The position numbers and the translations under genes are program-made. A stretch of 64,000 bases of DNA from Pseudarthrobacter sp. NIBRBAC000502772 (GTDB lineage: Bacteria; Actinomycetota; Actinomycetes; Actinomycetales; Micrococcaceae): NCBI RefSeq assembly GCF_006517235.1, contig NZ_CP041188.1, forward strand, positions 4,588,001 to 4,652,000. The letters are read 5' to 3'. Below the pieces are notes generated by a model, which did not search any database, had not been told where the DNA came from, and was given only the letters and a program-made list of their open reading frames with translations. This document shows, one piece after another, positions 18,383 to 25,936 of the stretch (the first letter of the stretch is position 1; each line of letters begins with the position of its first letter).

Positions 18383-19626
18383 GCCTTGACGAAAAGTCGG
18401 CTGACGCCCTGGCCGCAGCACCCCACAGGCGGCCGCCGGTCCCTCGGTGGCTGCTCGGCATTGGGCCGCTGGTCCTGATCGCCATGCTGCTGGGGCTGTT
18501 CACCCTGCTCAACGCACCCGGTCTCAACAAACTCTCCGAGGGTGTTCCGCCGAAGGAGGAGGTCGCCGTCGAAGACGTCCGCCTGACGGCCGGACAGATC
18601 GCCATCACCGTCCGGAACGAGGGACCGGATCCGGTGTCCATCGCGCAGGTCAATGTCTCGGACTACTACGCCGTGTTCACGCAGACCCGGGAAACCATGG
18701 CGCCGCTGGAGTCCACCACCCTCACCATCATCTACAACTGGGTGGAAGGTGACCCCTACGAGGTGGCGCTGGTGACCTCGAACGGCGGCAAGATCCCGGC
18801 GGTTATTGACGCGGCCGCCCTGAGTCCGGAGCGCGGCAGCTCCTTCTTCGGACTCATGTTGCTCATGGGGATCTATGTTGGCGTGATACCCGTGGCCCTG
18901 GGAATGCTGTGGATGCCGTTCGTGCGCCGTTCGTCCGCGTCCTGGGTCCGCGTCCTCTTGGGAGTCACCGTCGGGCTGCTGGCCTTCCTGGCCATCGACG
19001 CGACCCTCGAAGCCGTGGGACTCGTGGCCGGCAGCGGCGCGTTCGGCGGCCCCATGGTCGTCTTCCTCGGCGCCGTGACCGCCTACCTCATCCTCGAGGG
19101 AACGGATGCGTGGATGCGCCGGCACCAGAACTCGACTACCGCCCACCAACCTTCAGCCCTGCCGCCCCAGCGTCTGGCGCCCCAGCGTCTGGCACTGCTG
19201 ATCGCCATCGGCATCGGCCTGCACAACTTCGGCGAAGGCCTCGCTATCGGATCCGCGTACGCGGTGGGCTCGCTCGCCCTGGGCGCGTCCCTGATCGTCG
19301 GCTTCGCCATCCACAACACCACCGAGGGCCTGGCGATCGTTACCCCGCTTGCCAAGCAGCCCCCTGGCCTGGGCCGCCTGGCAATCCTGGGACTCATCGC
19401 AGGAGCGCCCGCGGCCGCCGGCGCCCTCCTCGGAGCGACCGTGTACCAGCCGGCCCTTTCAGCCTTCCTGCTCGGCATCGGAGCCGGGGCCGTCGCCCAG
19501 GTGGCCGTCAAACTCCTGCCAATGCTCAAGGACCCCGCGGGCAAGACCTTCACCCCGCTCACCGGCGCAGGCGTCGTCCTGGGAATGGGCCTGATGTTCG
19601 CCACCGGCCTGCTGGTCCAGGCTTAG
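18379..19626 (+). CDS. ZIP-family divalent metal transporter with N-terminal extracytoplasmic domain
   Basis: Membrane carrier for divalent metals (Mn, Zn or Fe). The first 45 residues hold a membrane segment, and about residues 60-135 form a beta-rich domain (VEDVRLTAGQIAITVRNEGP...) not found in ordinary ZIP proteins. The rest is a ZIP core with signature metal-site segments IGLHNFGEGLAIG (TM4) and GFAIHNTTEGLAI (TM5). A short duplicated PQRLAPQRLA stretch precedes TM4, encoded by a near-perfect 15-bp repeat. It overlaps the multicopper oxidase stop by ATGA, so the two are translated together. Confidence 0.92.
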   Translation: MSLDEKSADALAAAPHRRPPVPRWLLGIGPLVLIAMLLGLFTLLNAPGLNKLSEGVPPKEEVAVEDVRLTAGQIAITVRNEGPDPVSIAQVNVSDYYAVFTQTRETMAPLESTTLTIIYNWVEGDPYEVALVTSNGGKIPAVIDAAALSPERGSSFFGLMLLMGIYVGVIPVALGMLWMPFVRRSSASWVRVLLGVTVGLLAFLAIDATLEAVGLVAGSGAFGGPMVVFLGAVTAYLILEGTDAWMRRHQNSTTAHQPSALPPQRLAPQRLALLIAIGIGLHNFGEGLAIGSAYAVGSLALGASLIVGFAIHNTTEGLAIVTPLAKQPPGLGRLAILGLIAGAPAAAGALLGATVYQPALSAFLLGIGAGAVAQVAVKLLPMLKDPAGKTFTPLTGAGVVLGMGLMFATGLLVQA

Positions 19627-19652
19627 GCCAGAACAGGCCTGGGCCAGGCGCG

Positions 19653-19680
19653 TACGACGGCGGTACCTCCCGCCGTCGTA
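19653..19680. repeat. Intergenic palindrome copy 4 (shortened variant)
   Basis: TACGACGGCGG and CCGCCGTCGTA arms around a 6-nt loop, 27 nt after the ZIP stop. The outer GCGGACG part is replaced by GCGTACG. It lies between two plus-strand genes rather than at a convergent junction. Confidence 0.8.
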
Positions 19681-19942
19681 CTCTGACGTTTCGCTGGGTT
19701 CCCCCGATTTTTTCGGCGTGCCTATTGCCCCGGGGCCACCGCCTCAGGCACACTGGCTACAGATCCGCAGGAACAAATGCTTCCGCCGATCCAGCCCGCC
19801 GGACAATTCGGCCGGCCACCGCCCCATCAGAGATGCCGGGCAACCCCTCTGGAACCACCGCTTTCCGCCTCCCCGGGTACGCCCGGCCCCGGAAGCCTGT
19901 GCCTCCCCAGAGTCCCGGGATCCCGCCGAGAAAGAGACCACC
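19681..19942 (+). promoter_or_regulatory. Long G/C-rich leader upstream of a small gene; candidate structured RNA
   Basis: About 260 nt without a supported gene. It contains CAGAG...CTCTG (19828-19851) enclosing GCCGGGCAACCCC, then the hairpin CCGGGTACGCCCGG, then further short complementary stretches up to the ATG at 19943. An unbroken reading frame crosses it in frame with the small gene but is low-complexity Pro/Arg sequence. It could be a structured leader or simply G/C-rich spacer. No known riboswitch class was matched. Confidence 0.3.
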
Positions 19943-20167
19943 ATGATCAAGCGCCACTCTGACCTTGTCCTGGCAATCACAGCCCATGATCCTGACACGG
20001 TCGAAAACGACCTCAACACCGCCGTGGAAATGGCCCGCGAACACGCCATGAGGGAAAGCCGCCACGGCATCCTGGTCACCCAGCACAGCTACACCGACTA
20101 CACGGTCGCCGTCAGCCGCGATGTCCCCTACGGGCAGACACACGAAAGGCGCGATCTCCCCGCATAG
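19943..20167 (+). CDS. Small conserved-type hypothetical protein
   Basis: 74 aa, soluble, mixed charge: HSDLVLAITAHDPDTVENDL then a helix NTAVEMAREHAMRES and a strand HGILVTQHSYTDYTVAVS. The pattern suggests a compact alpha/beta protein. No family is recognised. The ATG at 19943 is chosen because the sequence becomes protein-like only there and an AAAGAGA site lies just upstream. A palindrome follows 11 nt after the stop. Function unknown. Confidence 0.6.
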   Translation: MIKRHSDLVLAITAHDPDTVENDLNTAVEMAREHAMRESRHGILVTQHSYTDYTVAVSRDVPYGQTHERRDLPA

Positions 20168-20178
20168 CAGTAAGGCGA

Positions 20179-20213
20179 GCGGACGACGGCGGGGACATCC
20201 CGCCGTCGTCCGC
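20179..20213. repeat. Intergenic palindrome copy 5
   Basis: GCGGACGACGGCGGG arms around a GACAT-type loop, one base longer than the consensus centre. A companion motif GCGCGAACGGACACTT follows at 20238-20253, here downstream rather than upstream of the palindrome. It lies between two co-oriented genes. Confidence 0.88.
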
Positions 20214-20237
20214 TGGCGTTTGGAGCCGTTCCCCACT

Positions 20238-20253
20238 GCGCGAACGGACACTT
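20238..20253. repeat. Third copy of the GCGCGAACGGACACTT motif
   Basis: 16-base motif identical to the copy at 8269 and matching 15 bases of the copy at 6646. It lies 32 nt before the MOSC gene. Always close to a palindrome copy, so it may be part of the same mobile or regulatory element. Confidence 0.7.
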
Positions 20254-20284
20254 AAGCCCCCGCGCGGCGGAGTAGTTTTGTGGC

Positions 20285-20857
20285 ATGACTGAAACCTATC
20301 GGTACGGCGTGGAGGTCCTGCATCTCCTGGTGTCGCCGGTGCACGCCTACTTCGGCCGGGCCCGCGAGGGTGCCGCGGATGTCCCCACGACGGATGCCGG
20401 GCGGGTGGAGTTCGTGGCGGGCAAGGGCATCGTTGGGGATCGGTTTTTCGGCAAGGCCGCGCATATGGACGCCGCAGTCACGCTGTTCTCGATCGAGTCA
20501 CTCGAGGCCATCGCTGCGGAGCTGGGGACCGCACAGCTGGACCCGCTCCTGACCCGGCGCAACGTTGTGCTCCGAGGCGCCCACCTGGCTCCGCTCCTGG
20601 GGCACGACTTTGCCCTGGAATCCCAGGGAGACCTGGTGCGGCTTACGGCCGGGCGGCCCGCCCACCCCTGCGTCTGGATGGATGAGATGCTCGCCCCGGG
20701 CGCCCACAAAGCGATGCGCGGGCGCGGCGGTGTGCGTTGCCGGGTGTTGTCCGACGGCGTCCTGCACCGCGGACCGGCAGTGCTGGTCAGCCCGGTGCCG
20801 CTGGAGCCCGAACGGGCCGGCGAGGCCACACTGCTGCGGGCGTCGCGGCTGCCCTAG
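20285..20857 (+). CDS. MOSC-domain protein
   Basis: 190-aa MOSC (molybdenum cofactor sulfurase C-terminal) domain protein. The signature GIVGDRFFGKAAHMDAAVTLFS is followed by LTRRNVVLRGAHLAPLLGHDF, then PCVWMDEMLAPGAHKAMRGRGGVRCRVLSDG, with the conserved cysteine in PCVWM. Such proteins handle sulfur or Moco-bound metal sulfide, or reduce N-hydroxylated compounds, in the cytoplasm. The ATG at 20285 is the only sensible start; no strong ribosome site. Its stop abuts the convergent glyoxalase-fold gene. Confidence 0.85.
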   Translation: MTETYRYGVEVLHLLVSPVHAYFGRAREGAADVPTTDAGRVEFVAGKGIVGDRFFGKAAHMDAAVTLFSIESLEAIAAELGTAQLDPLLTRRNVVLRGAHLAPLLGHDFALESQGDLVRLTAGRPAHPCVWMDEMLAPGAHKAMRGRGGVRCRVLSDGVLHRGPAVLVSPVPLEPERAGEATLLRASRLP

Positions 20858-21229
20858 TCAGACGTGCTGATCCACCAGCACCGGGTTGCCGTCCGGATCC
20901 ACGACAATAAAGCTCCCCGGCCCGGTGGTCGCCTCATCGGCCTCGGACACGAACTCCGTGCCCCCGGCCTTGAGTTCCCGCTGGAGGTCGCGCACATCGG
21001 TGAAGGAGTCCAGCGCTTCCGCGTTCTGGCTCCAGCCCGGGTTGAACGTCAGCATGTTCTTCTCAAACATCCCCTGGAAGAGGCCAATAACGGTCTCGCC
21101 GTTCTTGAGGATCAGCCAGTTCTGTGTGATGTCGCCACCGAACCTGCTGAAGCCCAGTTTCTCGTAGAACGCCGCTGAGGCCGCGATGTCCTTGACGGTG
21201 AGGCTGATCGAAAAAGCGCCGAGCTGCAT
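20858..21229 (-). CDS. Glyoxalase/bleomycin-resistance-fold (VOC) protein
   Basis: 123-aa VOC-superfamily protein with two beta-alpha-beta-beta-beta repeats: [20 protein letters not shown] and the C-terminal [21 protein letters not shown]. Members are metal-dependent lyases, dioxygenases or drug-binding proteins; substrate not assignable. The ATG at 21229 gives the standard VOC start and has GGAG upstream. The track upstream of it (to 21274) is not family-like. The stop codons of this gene and the MOSC gene are adjacent. Confidence 0.85.
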   Translation of the reverse strand: MQLGAFSISLTVKDIAASAAFYEKLGFSRFGGDITQNWLILKNGETVIGLFQGMFEKNMLTFNPGWSQNAEALDSFTDVRDLQRELKAGGTEFVSEADEATTGPGSFIVVDPDGNPVLVDQHV

Positions 21230-21283
21230 GAGTAACTCCACTCTCAAAGGGACGGGTGTTCCGATGATACCCACAGGCGCAAA

Positions 21284-21315
21284 CGGACGACGGCGGGAGG
21301 TCCCGCCGTCGTCCG
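21284..21315. repeat. Intergenic palindrome copy 6
   Basis: CGGACGACGGCGGGA arms with a GG centre, a perfect 15-bp inverted repeat. It lies between the end of the TetR gene (21323) and the start of the VOC gene, two co-oriented minus-strand genes. Confidence 0.9.
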
Positions 21316-21322
21316 CTCCCGG

Positions 21323-22078
21323 TCATCCCCGCTCGAGTCGGGCACCCCTGGCGGTCCAGTCCCGCTGGTGCAGCCGTTCGATGCCGTCGAGGAGGAGGTC
21401 CAGGGCGAACTCGAATTCAAACTGGTCGTCGCAGCCGCTGCCGACTACCGAGCCGTCATCGTGGCTGGCAGCAGTCGCCACTTGCAGGACGTTCGGGTAG
21501 CTGGCGGACATTTCCTGGTACACGGCGGCCTGGACTTCCGGTGCCACCGGCGCGGGAGCGTCGCCATCGGAAGTGGCCGTGGAGTCGAACAGTTCCTGCG
21601 TGAAACCCCACATCCGGCTTCCGATGGCATGCATCACGTGGTGCGTGAGGTCTACGGAAAAGCCCCCGGCGAAGAACATGCCGATGAACGAGTCCATGTA
21701 GCCCAGGACGGCGGGGGTCGGGTTGGTGCGGGTTTCCAGGACGCGCCTGGCCCACTTGTGGCGCTGGAGCACCCGCCTTGCAGACAGCACCCGCAGCCGC
21801 ACGGCGCTCTTCCAGTCAGCACCGGCAACGGGAGGGTCAATCTCGCCGATGACCACGTCCACCATGCCGTCGAGGAGCTCCTCCTTGTTGGCCACGTGTT
21901 TATACAGCGCCATGGGCACAACGTCGAGCTCCTGGGCGAGGCGGCGCATGCTCAGCGGGCCGCTCCCCACCTCATCAGCGAGGGAGACGGCCGCCTGCAG
22001 CACACGATCCCGGTTCAACCGCGGCCGGCGTTCCACGGCAATCCGCTGAGCCACTGTTCCCTGCTTCCGACGCTGCAA
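21323..22078 (-). CDS. TetR-family transcriptional repressor (TetR C-terminal-domain type)
   Basis: Ligand-responsive repressor, 251 aa. N-terminal helix-turn-helix: RDRVLQAAVSLADEVGSGPLSMRRLAQELDVVPMALYKHVANKEELL, the TetR/TetR_C-like class. The large C-terminal domain (HHVMHAIGSRMWGFTQELF) would bind the inducer. The TTG at 22078 (MQRRKQGTVAQR) is preferred because GGAAG lies 6 nt upstream and it leaves the two operators outside the gene. A GTG at 22054 and an ATG at 22126 are alternatives, the ATG placing one operator inside the coding region. Divergent from the dehydrogenase it probably controls. Confidence 0.9.
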   Translation of the reverse strand: MQRRKQGTVAQRIAVERRPRLNRDRVLQAAVSLADEVGSGPLSMRRLAQELDVVPMALYKHVANKEELLDGMVDVVIGEIDPPVAGADWKSAVRLRVLSARRVLQRHKWARRVLETRTNPTPAVLGYMDSFIGMFFAGGFSVDLTHHVMHAIGSRMWGFTQELFDSTATSDGDAPAPVAPEVQAAVYQEMSASYPNVLQVATAASHDDGSVVGSGCDDQFEFEFALDLLLDGIERLHQRDWTARGARLERG

Positions 22079-22095
22079 ACATCTTCCATTGACAA

Positions 22096-22110
22096 GTGTA
22101 CTAAGTACAC
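22096..22110. promoter_or_regulatory. TetR operator, site 1
   Basis: GTGTACT-A-AGTACAC, a perfect 15-bp inverted repeat, 18 nt before the proposed repressor start. The GTGTAC core is shared with site 2, and the centres are 38 bp apart. Confidence 0.8.
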
Positions 22111-22131
22111 CTAATGTCAGTCCCATCAGAT

Positions 22132-22150
22132 AGGTGTACGTCGTACACCT
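22132..22150. promoter_or_regulatory. TetR operator, site 2
   Basis: AGGTGTACG-T-CGTACACCT, a perfect 19-bp inverted repeat 25 nt before the dehydrogenase ATG. Together with site 1 it fills most of the 96-nt divergent gap, so one repressor can shut both genes. Confidence 0.85.
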
Positions 22151-22174
22151 CATGGAATATCGAGGAGCCAAACC

Positions 22175-23200
22175 ATGAACCCAAGCCAGCCGGCGGCCGC
22201 TACAGCCGCGGGAGCCCGGACCATGAAAGCCGCGACCTACCGCCGGTTCGGCGGGCCGGACGTGGTCCGCGTCGAGGAGATCGCACAGCCCGCTCCGCGC
22301 GCCGGAGAGGTGCTCATCAAAGTCATGGCCAGCACGGTCAGCGTCGCCGACCACCGCGTCCGCAGCCGCAATGTCCCCAAGGGACTTGTGGCACTCACGG
22401 CCCTGACCCTCGGCCTCTTCCGCCCGCGGACCCGGGTCCTCGGCATGGATGTGGCCGGCGTGGTGGAGTCCGTCGGCCAGGGCGTGACCACGTTCCGGCC
22501 CGGCGATGAGGTTATTGCGATGCTCGGCGCCCGGTTTGGCGGGCATGCCGAGTACGTGTCGCTCCCGGCGGACGGGCCGATCGCCGCCAAGCCGCGGAAC
22601 ATGAACTTCGAGGAGGCAGTCACGCTGCTCTTCGGCGGACTCACGGCGAAAACGTTCCTGAGCCTGGCGGCCGTCAAGACCGGCGACACTGTTCTTATCA
22701 ACGGCGCCTCCGGAGCCGTGGGAACGGCCGCCATCCAGCTGGCCAAGCACCTCGGCGCCCACGTCACCGCCGTGAGCAGCGGGGCGAACAGGGAACTGGT
22801 GGAATCACTCGGCGCGGACAGCTTCATCGACTACACCGCAGCGGATTTCACCGCAGACGGCACAACGTACGACGTCGTGATGGACTGTGTGGGGAACGCT
22901 CCGTTCGCGAGGGCGCAAGGGAGTATCGCCCCGGGAGGTGCCTTGCTCCTGGTCATCGCCGACCTCAAGGGCATGCTCGGCGCGCGAGGACAGAGCCGCC
23001 GAAGCGGCAAGCTGGTCACTTTCGGCGGCCTCAAGCTCACGTACACCGCCGACGACGTCGCCTACCTTGTGAACCTCGCGGAGGAGGGCACGTACCAGGC
23101 AGTCATCGACCGGACCTACAACCTGGCCGACGTCGTCGAGGCCCACCGCTTCGTGGACACCGGACGCAAGCGGGGCAACGTGGTCCTGCGGGTCCCCTAA
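22175..23200 (+). CDS. NAD(P)-dependent medium-chain dehydrogenase/quinone oxidoreductase family
   Basis: 341-aa zinc-free MDR protein of the quinone-reductase type. Catalytic N-domain begins MKAATYRRFGGPDVV at residue 17. The cofactor-binding Rossmann motif is NGASGAVGTAAIQLAKHLGAHV. The structural-zinc cysteines of alcohol dehydrogenases are absent. Likely reduces a reactive enone or quinone, and the divergent TetR with two operators suggests induction by such a compound. The first ATG has GAGGAG upstream; the core could also start at residue 17. Confidence 0.9.
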   Translation: MNPSQPAAATAAGARTMKAATYRRFGGPDVVRVEEIAQPAPRAGEVLIKVMASTVSVADHRVRSRNVPKGLVALTALTLGLFRPRTRVLGMDVAGVVESVGQGVTTFRPGDEVIAMLGARFGGHAEYVSLPADGPIAAKPRNMNFEEAVTLLFGGLTAKTFLSLAAVKTGDTVLINGASGAVGTAAIQLAKHLGAHVTAVSSGANRELVESLGADSFIDYTAADFTADGTTYDVVMDCVGNAPFARAQGSIAPGGALLLVIADLKGMLGARGQSRRSGKLVTFGGLKLTYTADDVAYLVNLAEEGTYQAVIDRTYNLADVVEAHRFVDTGRKRGNVVLRVP

Positions 23201-23216
23201 GCAGCGTGCCCCCTGA

Positions 23217-23468
23217 TCACTTCTCCTCGGGGGACCCTTCTAGGGGTCCTTCGCCCTCGCTGTCCACCGGCCCGGTTCCTTCGGGTTGAGCCTCCGCATG
23301 GTGATGCGCATCGTCTTTCTGGCGAGCCTCCTGGAGGTGGTGCTCCAATTTCTCCTCCGCCTCCCGGCGGCGTTGACCTACGGTCCGCATTTGCTGCGTT
23401 GTCGGAGCGGCATGGGCGTGCTGGTGCGGGCCGTGATCCTGCACGCCGTCAGCGATCTTCTCACTCAT
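23217..23468 (-). CDS. Small His/Glu-rich hypothetical protein
   Basis: 83 aa, highly charged: an N-terminal HGPHQHAHAA cluster, a predicted coiled or helical middle (RRREAEEKLEHHLQEARQKD) with HHHAEAQ, then an acidic Gly/Pro-rich tail. It has no hydrophobic core, so probably little fixed structure; the histidines could bind metal. The stop lies 17 nt from the convergent dehydrogenase. The ATG at 23468 is chosen, with palindrome copy 7 upstream. No family recognised. It may not be a real gene. Confidence 0.5.
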   Translation of the reverse strand: MSEKIADGVQDHGPHQHAHAAPTTQQMRTVGQRRREAEEKLEHHLQEARQKDDAHHHAEAQPEGTGPVDSEGEGPLEGSPEEK

Positions 23469-23522
23469 ACTGAAATCGTCCCACCGTGAGCCGGCGTCGG
23501 GAAGGCGCAAGTTCGGGTGTAA

Positions 23523-23554
23523 CGGACGACGGCGGGACGTCCCGCCGTCGTCCG
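23523..23554. repeat. Intergenic palindrome copy 7 (perfect, 16-bp arms, no loop)
   Basis: CGGACGACGGCGGGAC immediately followed by its reverse complement. It lies between two minus-strand genes, in a 209-nt gap with no other recognised feature. Confidence 0.92.
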
Positions 23555-23677
23555 CTTGCCTCTGGCGCGCAGCGGGTTGTCGGGCTCCGGGGTTGAGATC
23601 ACCGGCGGCGGAAACCCGGAGGCAGGCTGAGGCCAGCACTGCGCAAGGTGCAGGCGCACGCTGCTCTTAGGCACCCG

Positions 23678-25165
23678 TCAGGCGGTGGAATGGAGGAACC
23701 GTTCCACGCCGTTCTCTCCAAGAGACAGCCCGATGTGAACAAAATCCGGATCGCCGCAACCTTCGCGCGGCGTGGGGAGCCAGTGCCCGTTCCTGCGCGC
23801 TTCCGATTTTGGTTCTTTTGGCCAGTGTGGTGGTTCCCAGTCCTGGTGTTCGCTCTTGTAGTGCCGGCCAGTGGGCGATATCCAGCCAGGTGGTTCATTC
23901 TTTGTGGCTGGTGTGGGTTGCCAGGCGCTGGTGTGTCTCAGGCGGTGATGTTTGGGGCAGGGTTGACCCAAATTCGAGACGCCGGTGGTTCCGCCCTTGT
24001 CCCAGGCGAGGATGTGGTCTGCTTCGTTGTCCAGTGAATGGTTGGAACAGCCTGGGAAGGGGCACTGGCCGTCGCGTAGCCGGAGCCAGTTCCGCATGGC
24101 CGTGGTCAGACGGTAGTTGGCCCGGCCGATCTCCAGGGGTGCCCCGTCCCGGGGATCAACCAGGACCCGGTAGAACGAATCGGCCCCGTTCGCCACGAGG
24201 TCCCGGGCCATCGAGGCCGGGATCGGGCCGTAGCCGTCAAGCATCGCCGGTTCCTCGGTGGCGCCGAGCAGGGAAAACACCGGGACCGTCACCATCACGA
24301 GGGCCCGGGGCGGCGGAACCTGCCCGGGATCATGTTCTGCGGGGTTCCCGCCGCCGAGGAGGGCGGCGGCGAAGATGTCGGCCCGGAGCTGTGTGAGGGT
24401 CAGGGGCTCGTCCGGGCCCTGCAGACCGCGGGCGATCGCGGTGGTCCGGTTCCAGATTGCTGCCGCCTGGTCCGCGGGGAGGTAGGCCGAGAGCCAGGCC
24501 ATCCCGTCCTGATCCGGGGCGTACTCGACCCGGCGGTCCAGGACGCCTTTGGCGTGGCGCTTCTCGATGCTCTCGGTGTGGTGGCGTTCGCGCCACGTGC
24601 GTGCCTGGTGACGGAACCGGGACGCCGGCATTTCCCCTGCAGGACAGCCGCGGGCGGGGTTCGGCGCTTCCGGGTCCAAAAAGTGGGCCTCCAGAGCTGC
24701 GGCCCCGGCCGGGTCAAGGGTTGCGGCTTCATCCACCATGGCCCGCGCGTGCTGCCACGAAATAGTGCCCGCTTGCAGAGCGGACAGCGTCAGCGGCAAG
24801 GCAGTCGTGAGCATTTGTGACTGGTTCAGCAACGCCCCCGCAGCCCGTTCGCCGATGGTCAGCGCGCACGCGACCTCCGCGGTCACCGCCATCTCCTGCG
24901 CCTGCACCGGGGCACCTGGCGAAGCGATGGCTTGGGCGGTGTCCGCATACTCCACTGCGGCCCGGGCCTTCAGGGCAGCCATCCGCGCCTCCACTCCCGC
25001 GGCGCCGGAGAGGATGTCCAGGCACGTATCCTCCAGGCCACGCAAAGGATCAGCCTCCGATGACACCACAGAACCGGACCCGACAGCCCCGTTCAGTACG
25101 GAATTCAGCACAGCAATGGCAGCAATGATGTCCGCATATGCCTTCGCCACCGCCGCGTTTCCCAT
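23678..25165 (-). CDS. HNH endonuclease-domain protein with DUF222 (13E12 repeat family)
   Basis: 495-aa protein of a family multiplied in many actinobacterial genomes. The DUF222 region covers roughly residues 30-330 (AQSQMLTTALPLTLSALQAGTISWQHARAMVDEA-type helices, VEYAPDQDGMAWLSAYLPADQAAAIW). The HNH motif near the C-terminus is LRDGQCPFPGCSNHSLDNEADHILAWDKGGTTG...LGQPCPKHHRLRH, with paired cysteines and the catalytic histidine in DHI. A nuclease role is inferred from the fold; the biological function of the family is unsettled, though it is often linked to mobile DNA. No neighbour suggests a partner. Confidence 0.93.
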   Translation of the reverse strand: MGNAAVAKAYADIIAAIAVLNSVLNGAVGSGSVVSSEADPLRGLEDTCLDILSGAAGVEARMAALKARAAVEYADTAQAIASPGAPVQAQEMAVTAEVACALTIGERAAGALLNQSQMLTTALPLTLSALQAGTISWQHARAMVDEAATLDPAGAAALEAHFLDPEAPNPARGCPAGEMPASRFRHQARTWRERHHTESIEKRHAKGVLDRRVEYAPDQDGMAWLSAYLPADQAAAIWNRTTAIARGLQGPDEPLTLTQLRADIFAAALLGGGNPAEHDPGQVPPPRALVMVTVPVFSLLGATEEPAMLDGYGPIPASMARDLVANGADSFYRVLVDPRDGAPLEIGRANYRLTTAMRNWLRLRDGQCPFPGCSNHSLDNEADHILAWDKGGTTGVSNLGQPCPKHHRLRHTSAWQPTPATKNEPPGWISPTGRHYKSEHQDWEPPHWPKEPKSEARRNGHWLPTPREGCGDPDFVHIGLSLGENGVERFLHSTA

Positions 25166-25360
25166 GTCTCCATCATCTAGTGAGGGTCTGACATTTAAGC
25201 GAGAACGGTTTCGGGGCGTATGGCCAAAATGGAAGCCGGCCCTTGGCGATCAATGCAACCGCCCCGGATCATTTCTCCGCCGGGATACTATCGTCCCCGC
25301 TGTCCCGCCGGCCCCGCCTCCTCGGACTGAGACACCGCATCGTGCCGGGATGGCGCCACG

Positions 25361-25390
25361 AACGACGGCGCGAGGCCCCGCCGTCGCGCG
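25361..25390. repeat. Degenerate palindrome copy 8
   Basis: AACGACGGCGCGAGG followed by CCCCGCCGTCGCGCG: recognisable core arms with several mismatches. It is the only copy in a divergent gap, 21 nt before the HhH-type gene, suggesting a decayed element. Confidence 0.5.
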
Positions 25391-25410
25391 GCACGTGGAA
25401 GTATTCAGGT

Positions 25411-25911
25411 ATGACTACCGATAACGATGCTGCCAATACTCCGGCGCCAATGGACTCACCCGGCACAGACGCCTCTACCGAAGCCAGCCGCGGCTGGGAC
25501 CACATCGGTGCCATCATTGTCGATGCCACGCTCCAGCGCCGGCAGAACTACAACGAAACCGTCAAGCCTCGCGTCGAAGCCATGGTCGCGGAATGGCCGG
25601 ATGCCGCCACGACCAGTGGATTCCGGCAGCACCTGGATACGGGGAAGCTCTCGGAAGTTATCGACTGGCCGTCGCCTGGCCGCCTGGCCCAAGTAGAGGA
25701 CATCACGCAAGTGTTCGAGCGTGAGGGCATCGAAACGGTAGCGGAACTCCGCGGCACGCTCGAGAATCACGCCAAAGGTGCCGCCCTTCGGGAAGCCTTG
25801 GCGGAGGTGCGGCACGTCAGTCCCAAGACGCTGGATTACATTGGCACGCTGACCGGGATCTCAACAGGTGCGGCCGCCGACCGGGCTGCCGGCGTGGAGG
25901 ACCTGACCTAA
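25411..25911 (+). CDS. Hypothetical protein with C-terminal helix-hairpin-helix-like segment
   Basis: 166 aa. An acidic N-terminus is followed by helices, ending with ALAEVRHVSPKTLDYIGTLTGISTGAAADR. This resembles the helix-hairpin-helix segment of DNA-glycosylase-like proteins (V-x-P-K-T-x-D-Y-hydrophobic-G). The catalytic lysine/aspartate pattern of glycosylases is not visible, so DNA binding without catalysis is the more likely reading. The ATG at 25411 is the start of recognisable sequence. It neighbours the HsdR-like nuclease and zinc-ribbon genes in a lower-G/C patch. Function unknown. Confidence 0.65.
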   Translation: MTTDNDAANTPAPMDSPGTDASTEASRGWDHIGAIIVDATLQRRQNYNETVKPRVEAMVAEWPDAATTSGFRQHLDTGKLSEVIDWPSPGRLAQVEDITQVFEREGIETVAELRGTLENHAKGAALREALAEVRHVSPKTLDYIGTLTGISTGAAADRAAGVEDLT

Positions 25912-25936
25912 GCGCAGATCGCTTTTAGTCGGCAAG

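Noticed and set aside
19681..19942. A SAM- or other known riboswitch in the leader before 19943
   Set aside because: GGCAACCCC-type words are present but the required helices and pseudoknot could not be matched, and the downstream gene gives no metabolic link.
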